NCBI RefSeq assembly: GCF_040409955.1
Contig: NZ_CP123384.1
Span: 1,054,001-1,118,000, forward strand
Reading direction: 5' to 3'
From: Salipiger sp. H15
Lineage (GTDB): Bacteria; Pseudomonadota; Alphaproteobacteria; Rhodobacterales; Rhodobacteraceae
Length of the DNA: 64,000 nt
How positions within the stretch are numbered: the stretch's first letter is position 1; each line of letters begins with the position of its first letter. Position numbers and translations under genes: made by a program. Below the pieces are notes generated by a model that was not told where the DNA came from, made no database searches, and worked only from the letters and a program-made list of their open reading frames with translations. Shown here piece by piece: positions 10,166 to 18,238 of the stretch.

Positions 10166-11236
10166 TCAGGCCGCCTGCTGCATGTAGACCGCCGCCTCGC
10201 GCGCGGTGAGGTTGCGCCGGGCATGGCCGCCGTAGCCCATGGGCCGCAGGTCGATGCCGGGCAGCAGCGCCAGAAGCCGGGTGCGGTCGCCCTCCGAGAG
10301 GCTCGACAGCGCGGTGTTCGCCGGGTGGAAGCTCTCGGTCTCGACGCCATTGGCAAAGACGATGCCGTGGCGCGGCAGCAAGAGGTGCACGTAGGTCACC
10401 TCGCGCACCCGCAGGTCGCGGCAGATGGTCGAGCCGTTCACCAGCTGCTTGGCCGCCACCAGCACCTCGTCGGTGCCGAACAGCGCCCGCGCCACGTCGC
10501 CGCGGATCAGCATCCGGTGCTCGGGCGAGACGAGGAACTCGTCATCCGGCCGCTCGATGCCGAAGGCCCCGGCGCGGATCCGCACCGGCCGCAGCTCGGG
10601 CAGCACGTGCAGCCGCGCGCCGCTCATCCGCCGGCTGCCGACCCAGTGCACCGGCTGCGCGCCATCGTCCTTGGTCTGCACGAGGTCGCCCTCGCGCAGC
10701 GTCTCGACCGCCACCGCACCGCGCGGGGTGAGGATGCGCGTGCCCGCGGCAAAGCAGATCACCCCGCCCTCGTCGGGCCGCATCGCCGCGCCCGGCCCCG
10801 GCCCGAGGCTGCTCTGCACCACGCGCAGCTCCCTGCCGCGCGGCGGCACCGCGCCGTGGAACATCAGCAGCGGCCGCGGGCTCTCAGCCACCTCGATCCT
10901 TGTGACCGTGTAGGCCTGCCGCCCGTCGCTCACCACAAAGCTCGAGTCCTCTGGGGGATGCCGGACCGCGCTGCCCGCGCCGGTCTTCGCCGAGGGTGCG
11001 GCCAGCGCCGCCCCCAGCAGATCGCGTACCAAACGGGCCGCGCGCCTGGGGCACGCCGCCTCTCCGTCTCGCTGGTCAAACCCGTACGGACCCGAAAGCC
11101 CGTCTACCCTAACAATGTCACCAAACCAGGCCCAGGAGGCCCCGACTTGCAGGGAGGACGCTGGCGCGGCCTTCAGGCCGTCTGTGCGCGTCTGTGACCA
11201 GGAGACGACGAACGTGCCGAACAAGGCCGTTGTCAT
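10166..11236 (-). CDS. Hint-domain protein
   Basis: A 356-residue protein whose C-terminal half is a Hedgehog/intein (Hint) domain of the kind abundant in Rhodobacteraceae. It starts at the Cys of CFAAGTRILTPRG (about residue 158), continues with VETLREGDLVQT and SPEHRMLIRG, and ends near GVETESFHPA. The N-terminal ~155 residues resemble nothing I know and lack a clear signal peptide. In related proteins the Hint domain is linked to self-cleavage or RTX-type secreted proteins, but no splicing C-terminal Asn is obvious here. The ATG at 11236 has CAGGAA upstream. The 204-nt gap above it shows no further gene. Confidence 0.8.
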   Translation of the reverse strand: MTTALFGTFVVSWSQTRTDGLKAAPASSLQVGASWAWFGDIVRVDGLSGPYGFDQRDGEAACPRRAARLVRDLLGAALAAPSAKTGAGSAVRHPPEDSSFVVSDGRQAYTVTRIEVAESPRPLLMFHGAVPPRGRELRVVQSSLGPGPGAAMRPDEGGVICFAAGTRILTPRGAVAVETLREGDLVQTKDDGAQPVHWVGSRRMSGARLHVLPELRPVRIRAGAFGIERPDDEFLVSPEHRMLIRGDVARALFGTDEVLVAAKQLVNGSTICRDLRVREVTYVHLLLPRHGIVFANGVETESFHPANTALSSLSEGDRTRLLALLPGIDLRPMGYGGHARRNLTAREAAVYMQQAA

Positions 11237-11440
11237 GTCCTGAATTCCTGCTCTCGTTTTCTTCTTGTATGCAGGATTCAGGATACCAAGCGGGAGCGAC
11301 CTCTCCCAGCGTAATGACGCGGAACAGAGGCAGCTTCCGGACTCATTTTGTGTCAGTTTCTAGCCCCGGCGGAGCCGAACGGAATGGCCTGCAACCTCCG
11401 GGCGTAGCACGGTAAAATCGCCGACACAGCCCGCCCCGCG

Positions 11441-12157
11441 CTACTGGAACCAGCGCAGCACCAGCGGCGCCAGCAGGCCGGTCAGCACCGCGTTCATCCC
11501 CATGCCGATGCCGGCGAAGGCCCCCGCGGTCGGGTGTACCTGCAGCGCCCGCGCCGTGCCGACCCCATGCGCCGCGACCCCCGTGGCAAAGCCCCGCCCG
11601 CGCCAGTCACGCAGCCCCAGCGCGTTCAGCATCGGCGTCACGGCGATGGCCCCGATCATCCCGGTCAGCAGCACCAGCACCGCGGTCATCGCCGGATCGC
11701 CGCCAAGCTTTTCCGAGATGCCGATCGCCACCGGCGCGGTGGCCGATTTCGGCGCCAGCGAGGCCAGCAGCCCGCCGTCCGCGCCCAGCAGCCAGGCCAG
11801 ACCCAGCGCCGAGACCACCGCCGTCGCCGAGCCCGCGACCAGCGCCAGCGCCATGGGCAGCGCCGCCTTGCGCACCCGGCGCAGGTTGGCATACAGCGGC
11901 AGCGCCAGCGAGACAGTGGCCGGACCGAGCATGAAGTGGACGAACTGCGCGCCCTCGAAATAGGTCTCGTAGGGCGTGCCCGTGGCCAGCAGCAGCGCCC
12001 CGAGCGCGATCACCGACAGCAGCACCGGGTTGAACCAGGGCTTGCCGCGCGACAGGCGGAAGATGCGGTCGCCGATCCAGTAGGCCACCAGCGTCGCGGT
12101 GAGCCAGAGCAGCGGCCCGCTCTCGAGATAGGACCAGATCAGCAGCGGGTCGGTCAT
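11441..12157 (-). CDS. lrgB: LrgB-family membrane protein
   Basis: A 238-residue polytopic membrane protein (about seven hydrophobic segments) of the LrgB/CidB family. The conserved stretch SLAPKSATAPVAIGISEKLG occurs near residue 140. With LrgA it forms a holin/antiholin-like or export system linked to murein hydrolase control, and in some bacteria to glycolate or pyruvate movement. The start ATG overlaps the lrgA stop (ATGA at 12154-12157), so the two are translationally coupled. Confidence 0.92.
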   Translation of the reverse strand: MTDPLLIWSYLESGPLLWLTATLVAYWIGDRIFRLSRGKPWFNPVLLSVIALGALLLATGTPYETYFEGAQFVHFMLGPATVSLALPLYANLRRVRKAALPMALALVAGSATAVVSALGLAWLLGADGGLLASLAPKSATAPVAIGISEKLGGDPAMTAVLVLLTGMIGAIAVTPMLNALGLRDWRGRGFATGVAAHGVGTARALQVHPTAGAFAGIGMGMNAVLTGLLAPLVLRWFQ

Positions 12158-12528
12158 GCCGCGTCCTCCTCGTCGACATTGCCGGTGAGCCGTGCCACGT
12201 ATTCGAAGGTGATCGCCCCGACGCAGATCGCCAGCAGCGTCGAGACCACCAGCGACACGCCGATCGCCAGCGCATGGGCCGACAGCTCGGAAAGCCGCGC
12301 CACCGCGCCCACGCCGACCGGCACGAAGAGCAGCGAGAGGTTCTGCAGCAGGAAGGTCGCGACGGGCCGGATCAGCTCGAGCAGCCGTTTCGAGAGCACC
12401 ATGCCGACGACCAGCGCGACCATGGCCAGCACCGGCCCGGGCAGCGGCAGGGCGAACATGCGCGAGACCACCTCGCCGCAGAGCTGGAAGAGCAGGAGAA
12501 GGATGATTCCGGAGACGATGACGGGCAC
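12154..12528 (-). CDS. lrgA: CidA/LrgA-family holin-like protein
   Basis: A 124-residue protein with four hydrophobic segments typical of CidA/LrgA. The core LLLFQLCGEVVSRMFALPLP and GPVLAMVALVV appears at the N-terminus, and a short acidic tail (DEEDAA) follows. Its partner lrgB begins within its stop codon. The operon is bounded upstream by the terminator of the disrupted tRNA-Thr gene. Confidence 0.9.
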   Translation of the reverse strand: MPVIVSGIILLLLFQLCGEVVSRMFALPLPGPVLAMVALVVGMVLSKRLLELIRPVATFLLQNLSLLFVPVGVGAVARLSELSAHALAIGVSLVVSTLLAICVGAITFEYVARLTGNVDEEDAA

Positions 12529-12728
12529 GGGCCTGACCTCTTAGCGGTGGGGGACGGGAGATGGCGCCAGATTGCGTCTCCCCGCGCGGCAAGTCGAGGG
12601 GCGCCGCCTACCGTCCCTGCGCCGAAGCGCTCCGCGGCGCCTTTGGCGGGCAATTTTAACCGGAGAGCGTCTCCCGCACCCCCTTCCCCGCGTTCCGGCG
12701 ACGCCCTGAAGATCAGGAATTCCCAACG

Positions 12729-12760
12729 AAAAAGGCCACCCGCGCGGGGTGGCCTTTTCT
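12729..12760 (-). terminator. Terminator of the original tRNA-Thr gene
   Basis: A 12-bp stem (AAAAGGCCACCC / GGGTGGCCTTTT) with a T-run on the minus strand lies about 25 nt beyond the CCA end of the interrupted tRNA-Thr. Both flanks are A/T runs, so it may also stop plus-strand transcripts. Confidence 0.85.
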
Positions 12761-12784
12761 CTGGTCGGGCCTCCGGGGAGACCG

Positions 12785-12829
12785 TGGTGCCGGTGAAGGG
12801 ACTCGAACCCCCGACCCCATCATTACGAA
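12785..12829 (-). pseudogene. 3' half of host tRNA-Thr(CGU), cut at anticodon loop
   Basis: Read on the minus strand this is the anticodon loop TTCGTAA, then the 3' anticodon arm, variable loop, T-arm, acceptor strand CACCGGC and ACCA. Its acceptor strand pairs with GCCGGTG of the 5' half 10.7 kb away at 23574-23580, so both halves come from one gene split by the inserted element. Confidence 0.92.
12823..12829. other. attL core
   Basis: Core TTACGAA joins the host tRNA 3' half (left) to element DNA beginning CTGTTTG (right). Identity with attR stops at these 7 nt, matching the usual 6-8-nt crossover region of tyrosine recombinases. Confidence 0.85.
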
Positions 12830-12972
12830 CTGTTTGTTGGTTTCCCTAGACAGTGTTGCACATAGGCGCAACAGCCTTTCTCGAAGCGTACAACATCCTG
12901 GGAAAACTGACAACTTTTCAGGCTATGCCTCGCATCATTTCGCAACCAGTGGTCTTCGGTTTCGACGTGCTC

Positions 12973-13013
12973 CCCTACTAATCCCCTACAGGATTTGTTT
13001 TGCCCTACTAATC
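12973..13013. repeat. Left-end integrase arm-type repeats
   Basis: CCCTACTAATC occurs twice (12973-12983 and 13003-13013), with a partial copy CCCCTACA between them at 12983-12990. The same CCCTACTA word appears twice near the right end. Copies at both ends are what arm-binding sites of an integrase with an N-terminal arm domain should look like. The surrounding 12830-13311 contains no gene I can support. Confidence 0.65.
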
Positions 13014-13311
13014 CAGAAAAAGCCCAGCCCAGGCGCTTCTTGAACGCTCCCTTGAACACACCCCACCCCATGCACGGCGACAGCTAAGCGAGGCAGGAGC
13101 GACCACTCCCAGAGAGGCCCCTCTTGGGCAAAGTTCACCGGTTCAGCACCCTTTTCGTTGGCACGCAAAACGGAAGCCGGTTTTGCAAAGCTGATCCAGC
13201 GTAGTGGTGAGCACGAGATACCCAAAGACAGCCTCGGAACGTAATGAAGATTTTTCGATACATTTCAGACAGTTTTGGTAATTTGCCTGCAATTTTAGAT
13301 TGAGGACACCG

Positions 13312-13611
13312 ATGAGACGACGCGCTTGGATTGTAGCAGATACCGTGAGAACGGATAGGAAAGACATCTTCTGCTTCGCGGAAGGAGACCAGCACCATGT
13401 TGGCACGATAATTTCTGGAAGCAGAAGGTATCTTCATCGATTTGAGACAGAAGTTTCTCTCATCCGTAGATGCCCCGAAATGAAACGAATTCTCCAGTCT
13501 TTGGCAGATGAAGGGCGCTCCAACAGCATCTCACTTGATCGCATTCGACAACTCGCACAAGATGCTAGGATCATACTCGACGAGATAGACGCACCCTATG
13601 GGGAAGGCTAA
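13312..13611 (+). CDS. Hypothetical small element protein
   Basis: A 99-residue soluble protein of unknown family. I use the ATG at 13312 because GAGGA sits 7 nt upstream; a TTG at 13300 is the alternative. The sequence is charged with no hydrophobic segment, and its C-terminal half (IRQLAQDARIILDEIDA) is probably helical. It is convergent with the DruA-like gene at 4 nt distance, and its AT-rich composition matches the cargo. It could be an accessory part of the cargo system, but nothing shows this directly. Confidence 0.5.
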   Translation: MRRRAWIVADTVRTDRKDIFCFAEGDQHHVGTIISGSRRYLHRFETEVSLIRRCPEMKRILQSLADEGRSNSISLDRIRQLAQDARIILDEIDAPYGEG

Positions 13612-13615
13612 TCCA

Positions 13616-15634
13616 TCAATCCAACCTTAGCTTGGAAAACTTTTCAGATCGAGATCTTAGGGATTCCGAGATGTGAATCGGCTTAAATTCCGCAAGTTGT
13701 TCGAGCACCTTTTGACTCTTAATGCGCGGCAAAAACCAGCGCCTCACCCAGCCATCAGAAATCGCAGCAGCGGAATTCGAAATTTTTCCTGTGTCGCTCT
13801 CGAAACCACTAAACCCAAGTAGTTGCTCTCGCGCTCCCTGGAACATTTCACAACCATAGACCTTCTTCTTGTTAGGTTGCTCAAGAAGTTCGCTATTGTT
13901 GATGCCTAAGAGGTTTAGACCCTCTCGAATCTGGCGCGTTCTCGGACTGCTACCTTCACCAAAAACACTGTTAATTCTGCGGCGCCCATATTCCGCGATA
14001 CCTAAATTACGCATCATTTGGACTGTTTCGTCGCTGATGTGGGTAACCGTAAAGCCAGTGCTACTGTCAATCTTTGTCCAGACAACGTCACACGCAAGTT
14101 CTGGGCACCTTGACGCACGTAGGGTCAAACTACTGTACTGGTTGCTTCCAACACCATATAGCGCTGTGGTCGTCAGTAATTTCAGGTCAGATGACCTCTG
14201 AACCCGCTGCCCTTTGATCTGAGAGGAAATTTCGCTTACCTGTTTACCATACCTTTTTTTGTAAATTTCTCGCACTTCTTCCGAAGCCATCACCGCGGTA
14301 ACAAGCTTTCCACCAATTAGCATGTTATAAGGAGCAACCGCACCACAAACCGAAAGATCCGCAACCTCTGAAGCCAGATGTACCTTCTTTATTTCTCCAA
14401 GTGCGGTTTGCACCGCCTGCCTTCCGTCTTTTTCGACGAGCGCCTCATACAAGGACGATCCGGGCTCTTTATCGAAGCCATATTCCTTCATTACTCCAAG
14501 CGCCTTCAGCAATGGAATAAGTTGTTCGGCCCTCTTTTTTCGGAACAAAGCTGTTTCCGAAAGTTCCTTCCACTGCTTGTTGGTAATCTTCGATTTGTCC
14601 ATACCCCTGATATCAACAAGGTAATCAGTAGATTCAGCCTGCAAATCTCTCGCCCGATCTTGCAGCGCTTTGTGAACTGCTTGATCTAGAGCGAAGAAGT
14701 GTTCTGGCCTTGGGTGATTTAGAGCACTTCGAGGAACAAGGTCATCGGTGCGAATCTGCTTGATTGCAGACTTAATCGCATCAAAAAGCTTACGACCTAC
14801 ACTATCGGCGTTCCACCGACCTTCTAGAAGTCCGGAAATAACTTTCTCAAGCGTCCAACCAATCCATTTGTCGCGACTCAGAAGGTTCGCCGTTGGGCTC
14901 GCCAACAAAACGATGCCTATTACTGGCTTATTTGGACGCGCCGCATTTCTAATAAGAAGCCTCAAAGTGCGACCGGGAAGCAACTTGTACTCAAGGGACC
15001 AAGTATGCCGAAAGTATCGCCAAATATCTTGGAGCCTATACCCCGTATAGGGGCATTTCTCGTCTCCTCGGCACTCCACCAATTCAGGACAAATAATTTC
15101 TTTCGCGCTGTTTAATGCTTTTTCGACCGGCTCTGCTGCAAGTTTCTCAAGCTCCAACGCAAGCTCCGCGCCATCGTCAACAAGGTCGAGCACGGACACC
15201 GTCCGACCTTCGAATTCCCTTGAAGCCTCCATTCGGCGGATAAATTCCCGATTGGCGGGGTCTGCAAGCTGACGATTACTAACAGCCTCGAAACCTTTCC
15301 GAATTCTTCTCTTTATCTGCTCTTCAGTTTCGTTCCCACTTCCCTCTATAGACGGTTGCTCCACATAGATGCGGTCGTCCTGAGTGGTGACAATCCATCC
15401 TTGCTCAGTAAAATCTGCCAGCATTGAGTAGCAAATGGCGAGGCGGGTCTGATCTGAATAGGTGCTCTCTGCGTGATCTGTGGAGGCGTGTTTCCGCGCG
15501 TGGATTCTATAATTCGCGGCCGCATCGTGCGCATCTTCTTGGGCCTGACCTTTGACCGTCGCGGCAAGCTCGGTGAGCATCTTCGTTTGCAGCTTTTTGG
15601 GAGCGAACGACTTTTTCTGGTTTTTGTTTTTCAT
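13616..15634 (-). CDS. DruA/DUF4338-like protein
   Basis: A 672-residue protein, last gene of the cargo operon. Residues 205-262 (WRYFRHTWSLEYK, PGRTLRLLIRNAARP, RDKWIGWT) and 424-500 (VCGAVAPYNMLIGGKLVTA, a YKKRYG segment, TTTALYGVGSNQYSSL) resemble, by memory of the family, the DUF4338 region of Druantia protein DruA. The residues outside these blocks, including a lysine-rich N-terminus, are unassigned. DruA's biochemical activity is not established, so no reaction is claimed. The large Druantia helicase is absent. The ATG at 15634 follows a terminator-like hairpin and has a weak ribosome-binding site, so output may be lower than that of the ATPase. AT-rich composition suggests recent acquisition. 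Confidence 0.7.
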   Translation of the reverse strand: MKNKNQKKSFAPKKLQTKMLTELAATVKGQAQEDAHDAAANYRIHARKHASTDHAESTYSDQTRLAICYSMLADFTEQGWIVTTQDDRIYVEQPSIEGSGNETEEQIKRRIRKGFEAVSNRQLADPANREFIRRMEASREFEGRTVSVLDLVDDGAELALELEKLAAEPVEKALNSAKEIICPELVECRGDEKCPYTGYRLQDIWRYFRHTWSLEYKLLPGRTLRLLIRNAARPNKPVIGIVLLASPTANLLSRDKWIGWTLEKVISGLLEGRWNADSVGRKLFDAIKSAIKQIRTDDLVPRSALNHPRPEHFFALDQAVHKALQDRARDLQAESTDYLVDIRGMDKSKITNKQWKELSETALFRKKRAEQLIPLLKALGVMKEYGFDKEPGSSLYEALVEKDGRQAVQTALGEIKKVHLASEVADLSVCGAVAPYNMLIGGKLVTAVMASEEVREIYKKRYGKQVSEISSQIKGQRVQRSSDLKLLTTTALYGVGSNQYSSLTLRASRCPELACDVVWTKIDSSTGFTVTHISDETVQMMRNLGIAEYGRRRINSVFGEGSSPRTRQIREGLNLLGINNSELLEQPNKKKVYGCEMFQGAREQLLGFSGFESDTGKISNSAAAISDGWVRRWFLPRIKSQKVLEQLAEFKPIHISESLRSRSEKFSKLRLD

Positions 15635-15645
15635 AGTTCACGCCA

Positions 15646-15676
15646 GCAAAAAGAGCCCACTAAAGTGGGCTCTTTC
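15646..15676 (-). terminator. Intercistronic terminator between ATPase and DruA-like genes
   Basis: Perfect 12-bp arms AAAGAGCCCACT / AGTGGGCTCTTT (15650-15675) are followed on the minus strand by a T-run. It lies after the ATPase stop and only 12 nt before the DruA-like start, so it should limit or condition read-through. Confidence 0.75.
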
Positions 15677-15691
15677 GCTGTTCCTCGAAAG

Positions 15692-17479
15692 TTATGCGGC
15701 TTCTTCGTCGTCTTCGTCCGCGTACTCACTCAGCGCGCCGAGCATCACGTTCATCTTCTTCGACCACTCAAGTTTCTCTACGTGGTAAAAGCTCTCTTTG
15801 CTTACATTTCCGATGGCATCCAGTTCGCCTTCACCGATCGAAAAGAGAACGACCTCCAAGGCATAGCGCATGAAACTGGTGGCCGACTGGTTCGCATAAA
15901 TGTCGAGGTAGAACCTGTGGGCCATATTGACCTTGAGAACCTTCATCGCCCCGCGCTGTTCCATTCTATAAAACGGCGCATCAGGCATGGTTTCAAACTC
16001 GACCTTATAAGGACGTTCCTTTGTCTCCGCCTCCAATTCCTCTTTTGCTACGTTTTCTGGGACCTTTCGTTCCTTCGCAGCGTTTTTGTAGAATTCCTCG
16101 AAGTTTTTCTTGGCCTGCTCCCCACGCTCCTGCGACATGGGATGAACGCGACCAGGGCGTGATTGCTCTGAACCTTCCTTTGCAGCCAATTCCGATGGGC
16201 GCGGCTTGTTCTCTCCCTCAGCCGGTTTGGACTTATCTGCAGCTTTAGCTTCTTTGTACAATCTCTTCAGCGACTTTAGGCCCGAAAGCACGCCGCCTTC
16301 CTTGAGAAGCTGCCAAATCCGATCAGACATAACCACGTCTTGCTTGGAGTTCGAGATCGTGAATTCTTCATCCAAGTCAGCAGGAAAGTCGATTTCCAGA
16401 CCCCAATATCGGTCATCGTTATTAGAAAGGCTACCAAGGCCCTCCCAACCTTGCGTCCCATCGTTAGCGGTAATCTTGTCGACAACGTGGATTTGCCGAC
16501 CCATGCGGCACACCACTATACCAAGATTTTGATTCTTTACGCGGAATCGTGCGTTGCCATTCTTTCCAGAAGCGCCCTTCGATTTATCTACAGAATAGAA
16601 ACCGAGCGGCATTGAAGCAAAGCGAACTTTGATTTTGCACATGTTACCTGTTCGCGCTGAACGAACAGAAATTTCTCCCGGTTCAAGAGCAACGGCCCGT
16701 TGGGAGTCTTCATCAAAGAACCGAGCGCCAGGCGTAATGAAAAGCGGATCGACTGCTCCGACAATCGTGTTGTCGAACACGATCTGCGTTTGAGAGAGGT
16801 AGTTCCGGTAAATTGTTCCGAAGTGCGAGAGCAAATTGTTCCGCAATCCATTCACAGTGGACCACGTCAGGCGATCCAATTTCTCCCAGACAACTATCGT
16901 CCCGTGATTAAGCTTGCCTTCCGGGAAATTTTCCTCGACGTCTTTCAAAACCCAGTCGGGCGGGGTCTCTTTCCGATAAACAGGAACCTCCACCTTTCCG
17001 GGAACAGGCGAATACTTGAGCGCGGCCACGTCATCCAGGTCGACGGTAACTGCATACCAATCTTCGCCTCGCAATTTTGAGAAAATTGTGAATCTCTTCC
17101 CCTGATTGACAGAGGCGCTAGGCAAACCGAAGCCAAAGCGCCCCATGCCCTCGCGGGTTTCGTTCCGGTGACGGTGTGTCCCCCCCCAAGATGCAGCCCG
17201 GCGGACCATATTAGGCGGCATACCATGTCCATTGTCTATGATTGCGATGGCATTTGGCTTTTTGTCGCCATTCTTCTGAAAGCCAAAAGCAACACTAATG
17301 GTGTTAGCGCCAGCCTCGATTGCATTGTCAATAAGCTCATCAACAGCGGTGCCAGTGTGCTTGTAGTGGGTGGAACGCATGCTTTCTACAAAAGCTTCGC
17401 CAATGGCAAATGTGTAGTCAACACTGTTCTCATCAAGGGCGTTCGCATATTCAATCTGCAGCTCAAGCTGAGTCGCCAT
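15692..17479 (-). CDS. GHKL (Hsp90/histidine-kinase-like) ATPase
   Basis: A 595-residue protein with a complete Bergerat ATP-binding fold. The N box TAVDELIDNAIEAGA has Glu48 and Asn52. The G1 box IIDNGHGMPP starts at Asp82, the G2 glycine lid GMGRFGFGLPSAS is at about 111-123, and the G3 HGT is at about 192-194. The family couples ATP binding to N-terminal dimerisation (Hsp90, MutL, MORC). There is no histidine-kinase dimerisation domain. The charged region 395-460 is probably flexible, and the C-terminus is unassigned with an acidic tail (DEDDEEAA). I use the ATG at 17479, which has AAGGA 7 nt upstream; an in-frame ATG at 17506 lacks this. It is the middle gene of the cargo operon. Confidence 0.8.
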   Translation of the reverse strand: MATQLELQIEYANALDENSVDYTFAIGEAFVESMRSTHYKHTGTAVDELIDNAIEAGANTISVAFGFQKNGDKKPNAIAIIDNGHGMPPNMVRRAASWGGTHRHRNETREGMGRFGFGLPSASVNQGKRFTIFSKLRGEDWYAVTVDLDDVAALKYSPVPGKVEVPVYRKETPPDWVLKDVEENFPEGKLNHGTIVVWEKLDRLTWSTVNGLRNNLLSHFGTIYRNYLSQTQIVFDNTIVGAVDPLFITPGARFFDEDSQRAVALEPGEISVRSARTGNMCKIKVRFASMPLGFYSVDKSKGASGKNGNARFRVKNQNLGIVVCRMGRQIHVVDKITANDGTQGWEGLGSLSNNDDRYWGLEIDFPADLDEEFTISNSKQDVVMSDRIWQLLKEGGVLSGLKSLKRLYKEAKAADKSKPAEGENKPRPSELAAKEGSEQSRPGRVHPMSQERGEQAKKNFEEFYKNAAKERKVPENVAKEELEAETKERPYKVEFETMPDAPFYRMEQRGAMKVLKVNMAHRFYLDIYANQSATSFMRYALEVVLFSIGEGELDAIGNVSKESFYHVEKLEWSKKMNVMLGALSEYADEDDEEAA

Positions 17480-17524
17480 GATCATTTCCTTCATATTTGC
17501 AGCCATTTTCGGCCGCGCTGACTG

Positions 17525-17550
17525 AGTGGTGGCCCAATTGGGCCACCACT
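17525..17550. other. 26-nt perfect palindrome in cargo operon
   Basis: Arms AGTGGTGGCCCAA / TTGGGCCACCACT fill most of the 77-nt gap between the sigma-like and ATPase genes. No T-tract follows on the minus strand, so an mRNA-stabilising hairpin or a dimeric protein-binding site is as likely as termination. Confidence 0.7.
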
Positions 17551-17556
17551 TAGCTT

Positions 17557-17928
17557 TTACTGAGCGAGCACAGGCGCCAGGTCACGCTTGCCCAGGCGCG
17601 CAACACGAGCCAGCGCATCGTAGATGGCGGGTCGGCGGCGACCGAGGTCATCGGCGATTTTCTGGGGCGAATGATTCATCCAAAAACGGCGGATGACAAC
17701 ACACTGCAGGTAGGGCGTAAGACCTTCCACGAACGCGCGAACTTCGCCACGCATGTCTTCGAGGATCATCTGTTCTTCGATCGTCGGCTTAGGGTCGGCG
17801 ATGGTATCAACAACCTCGACCTTGGAGCCGTCTTCGAACTGTAACGTTTCATTGATCGAGCCGACGTTTGCCAGTCCGTACAGGGACTCAAACCCCGCGT
17901 TACACATAGGATAAAAGTGGGGATCCAT
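17557..17928 (-). CDS. Small sigma-70-region-4-like HTH protein
   Basis: A 123-residue protein, first gene of the cargo operon. Residues 60-115 resemble sigma factor region 4: an alignment-like LTPYLQCVVIRRFWMNHSPQ segment, then KIADDLGRRRPAIYDALARV, a helix-turn-helix. There is no region 2, so it is not a complete sigma factor. A DNA-binding regulator of the operon or a subunit of the system are both possible. The ATG at 17928 has an ideal AAGGAGG seven nt upstream, the strongest ribosome-binding site of the three cargo genes. Confidence 0.65.
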   Translation of the reverse strand: MDPHFYPMCNAGFESLYGLANVGSINETLQFEDGSKVEVVDTIADPKPTIEEQMILEDMRGEVRAFVEGLTPYLQCVVIRRFWMNHSPQKIADDLGRRRPAIYDALARVARLGKRDLAPVLAQ

Positions 17929-18238
17929 AGGGGAACCTCCTTACTCAAGAGCCATCATTGAGGAGGTTCACAAAATCAGTGTACTCAGTTCTTTGTCATA
18001 CATGCAGCCATTTTCGACCGCGTCGATCCGAAGAACCTCCGACGTATTCTCAATATAGCAGCGATCTGGGCAGATTCGAGTTGCTTGTTTAGAAAATTCT
18101 GCGTGCTCAAGCTCTTGCTGGACTTGGATGGACCTTCATTCTCTCTCAACACGCCGCCACACGGTGCATAACCCAATGAAAAGTCGATATTTTCCCAGGA
18201 ATGTGCGTACACTCGAGCGTGGCCAGAAGGAGGTCACG
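17929..18238. promoter_or_regulatory. Divergent control region between cargo operon and integrase
   Basis: A 310-nt AT-rich stretch without a convincing gene separates the minus-strand cargo operon from the plus-strand integrase, so promoters for both must lie here. I cannot fix promoter boxes by eye. A 75-aa minus-strand frame within it has no ribosome-binding site and no recognisable sequence. Confidence 0.5.

Noticed and set aside
13135..13437. 100-aa and 87-aa minus-strand frames at the left end of the element
   Set aside because: They overlap the better supported plus-strand gene at 13312 and lack ribosome-binding sites.
13616..17928. Calling the cargo operon a canonical Druantia system
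   Set aside because: Only a DruA-like protein is present; the very large DruE helicase and other Druantia subunits are absent from the whole element.
17985..18212. 75-aa minus-strand frame in the cargo/integrase control region
   Set aside because: No ribosome-binding site, no family features, and it overlaps the likely integrase promoter.
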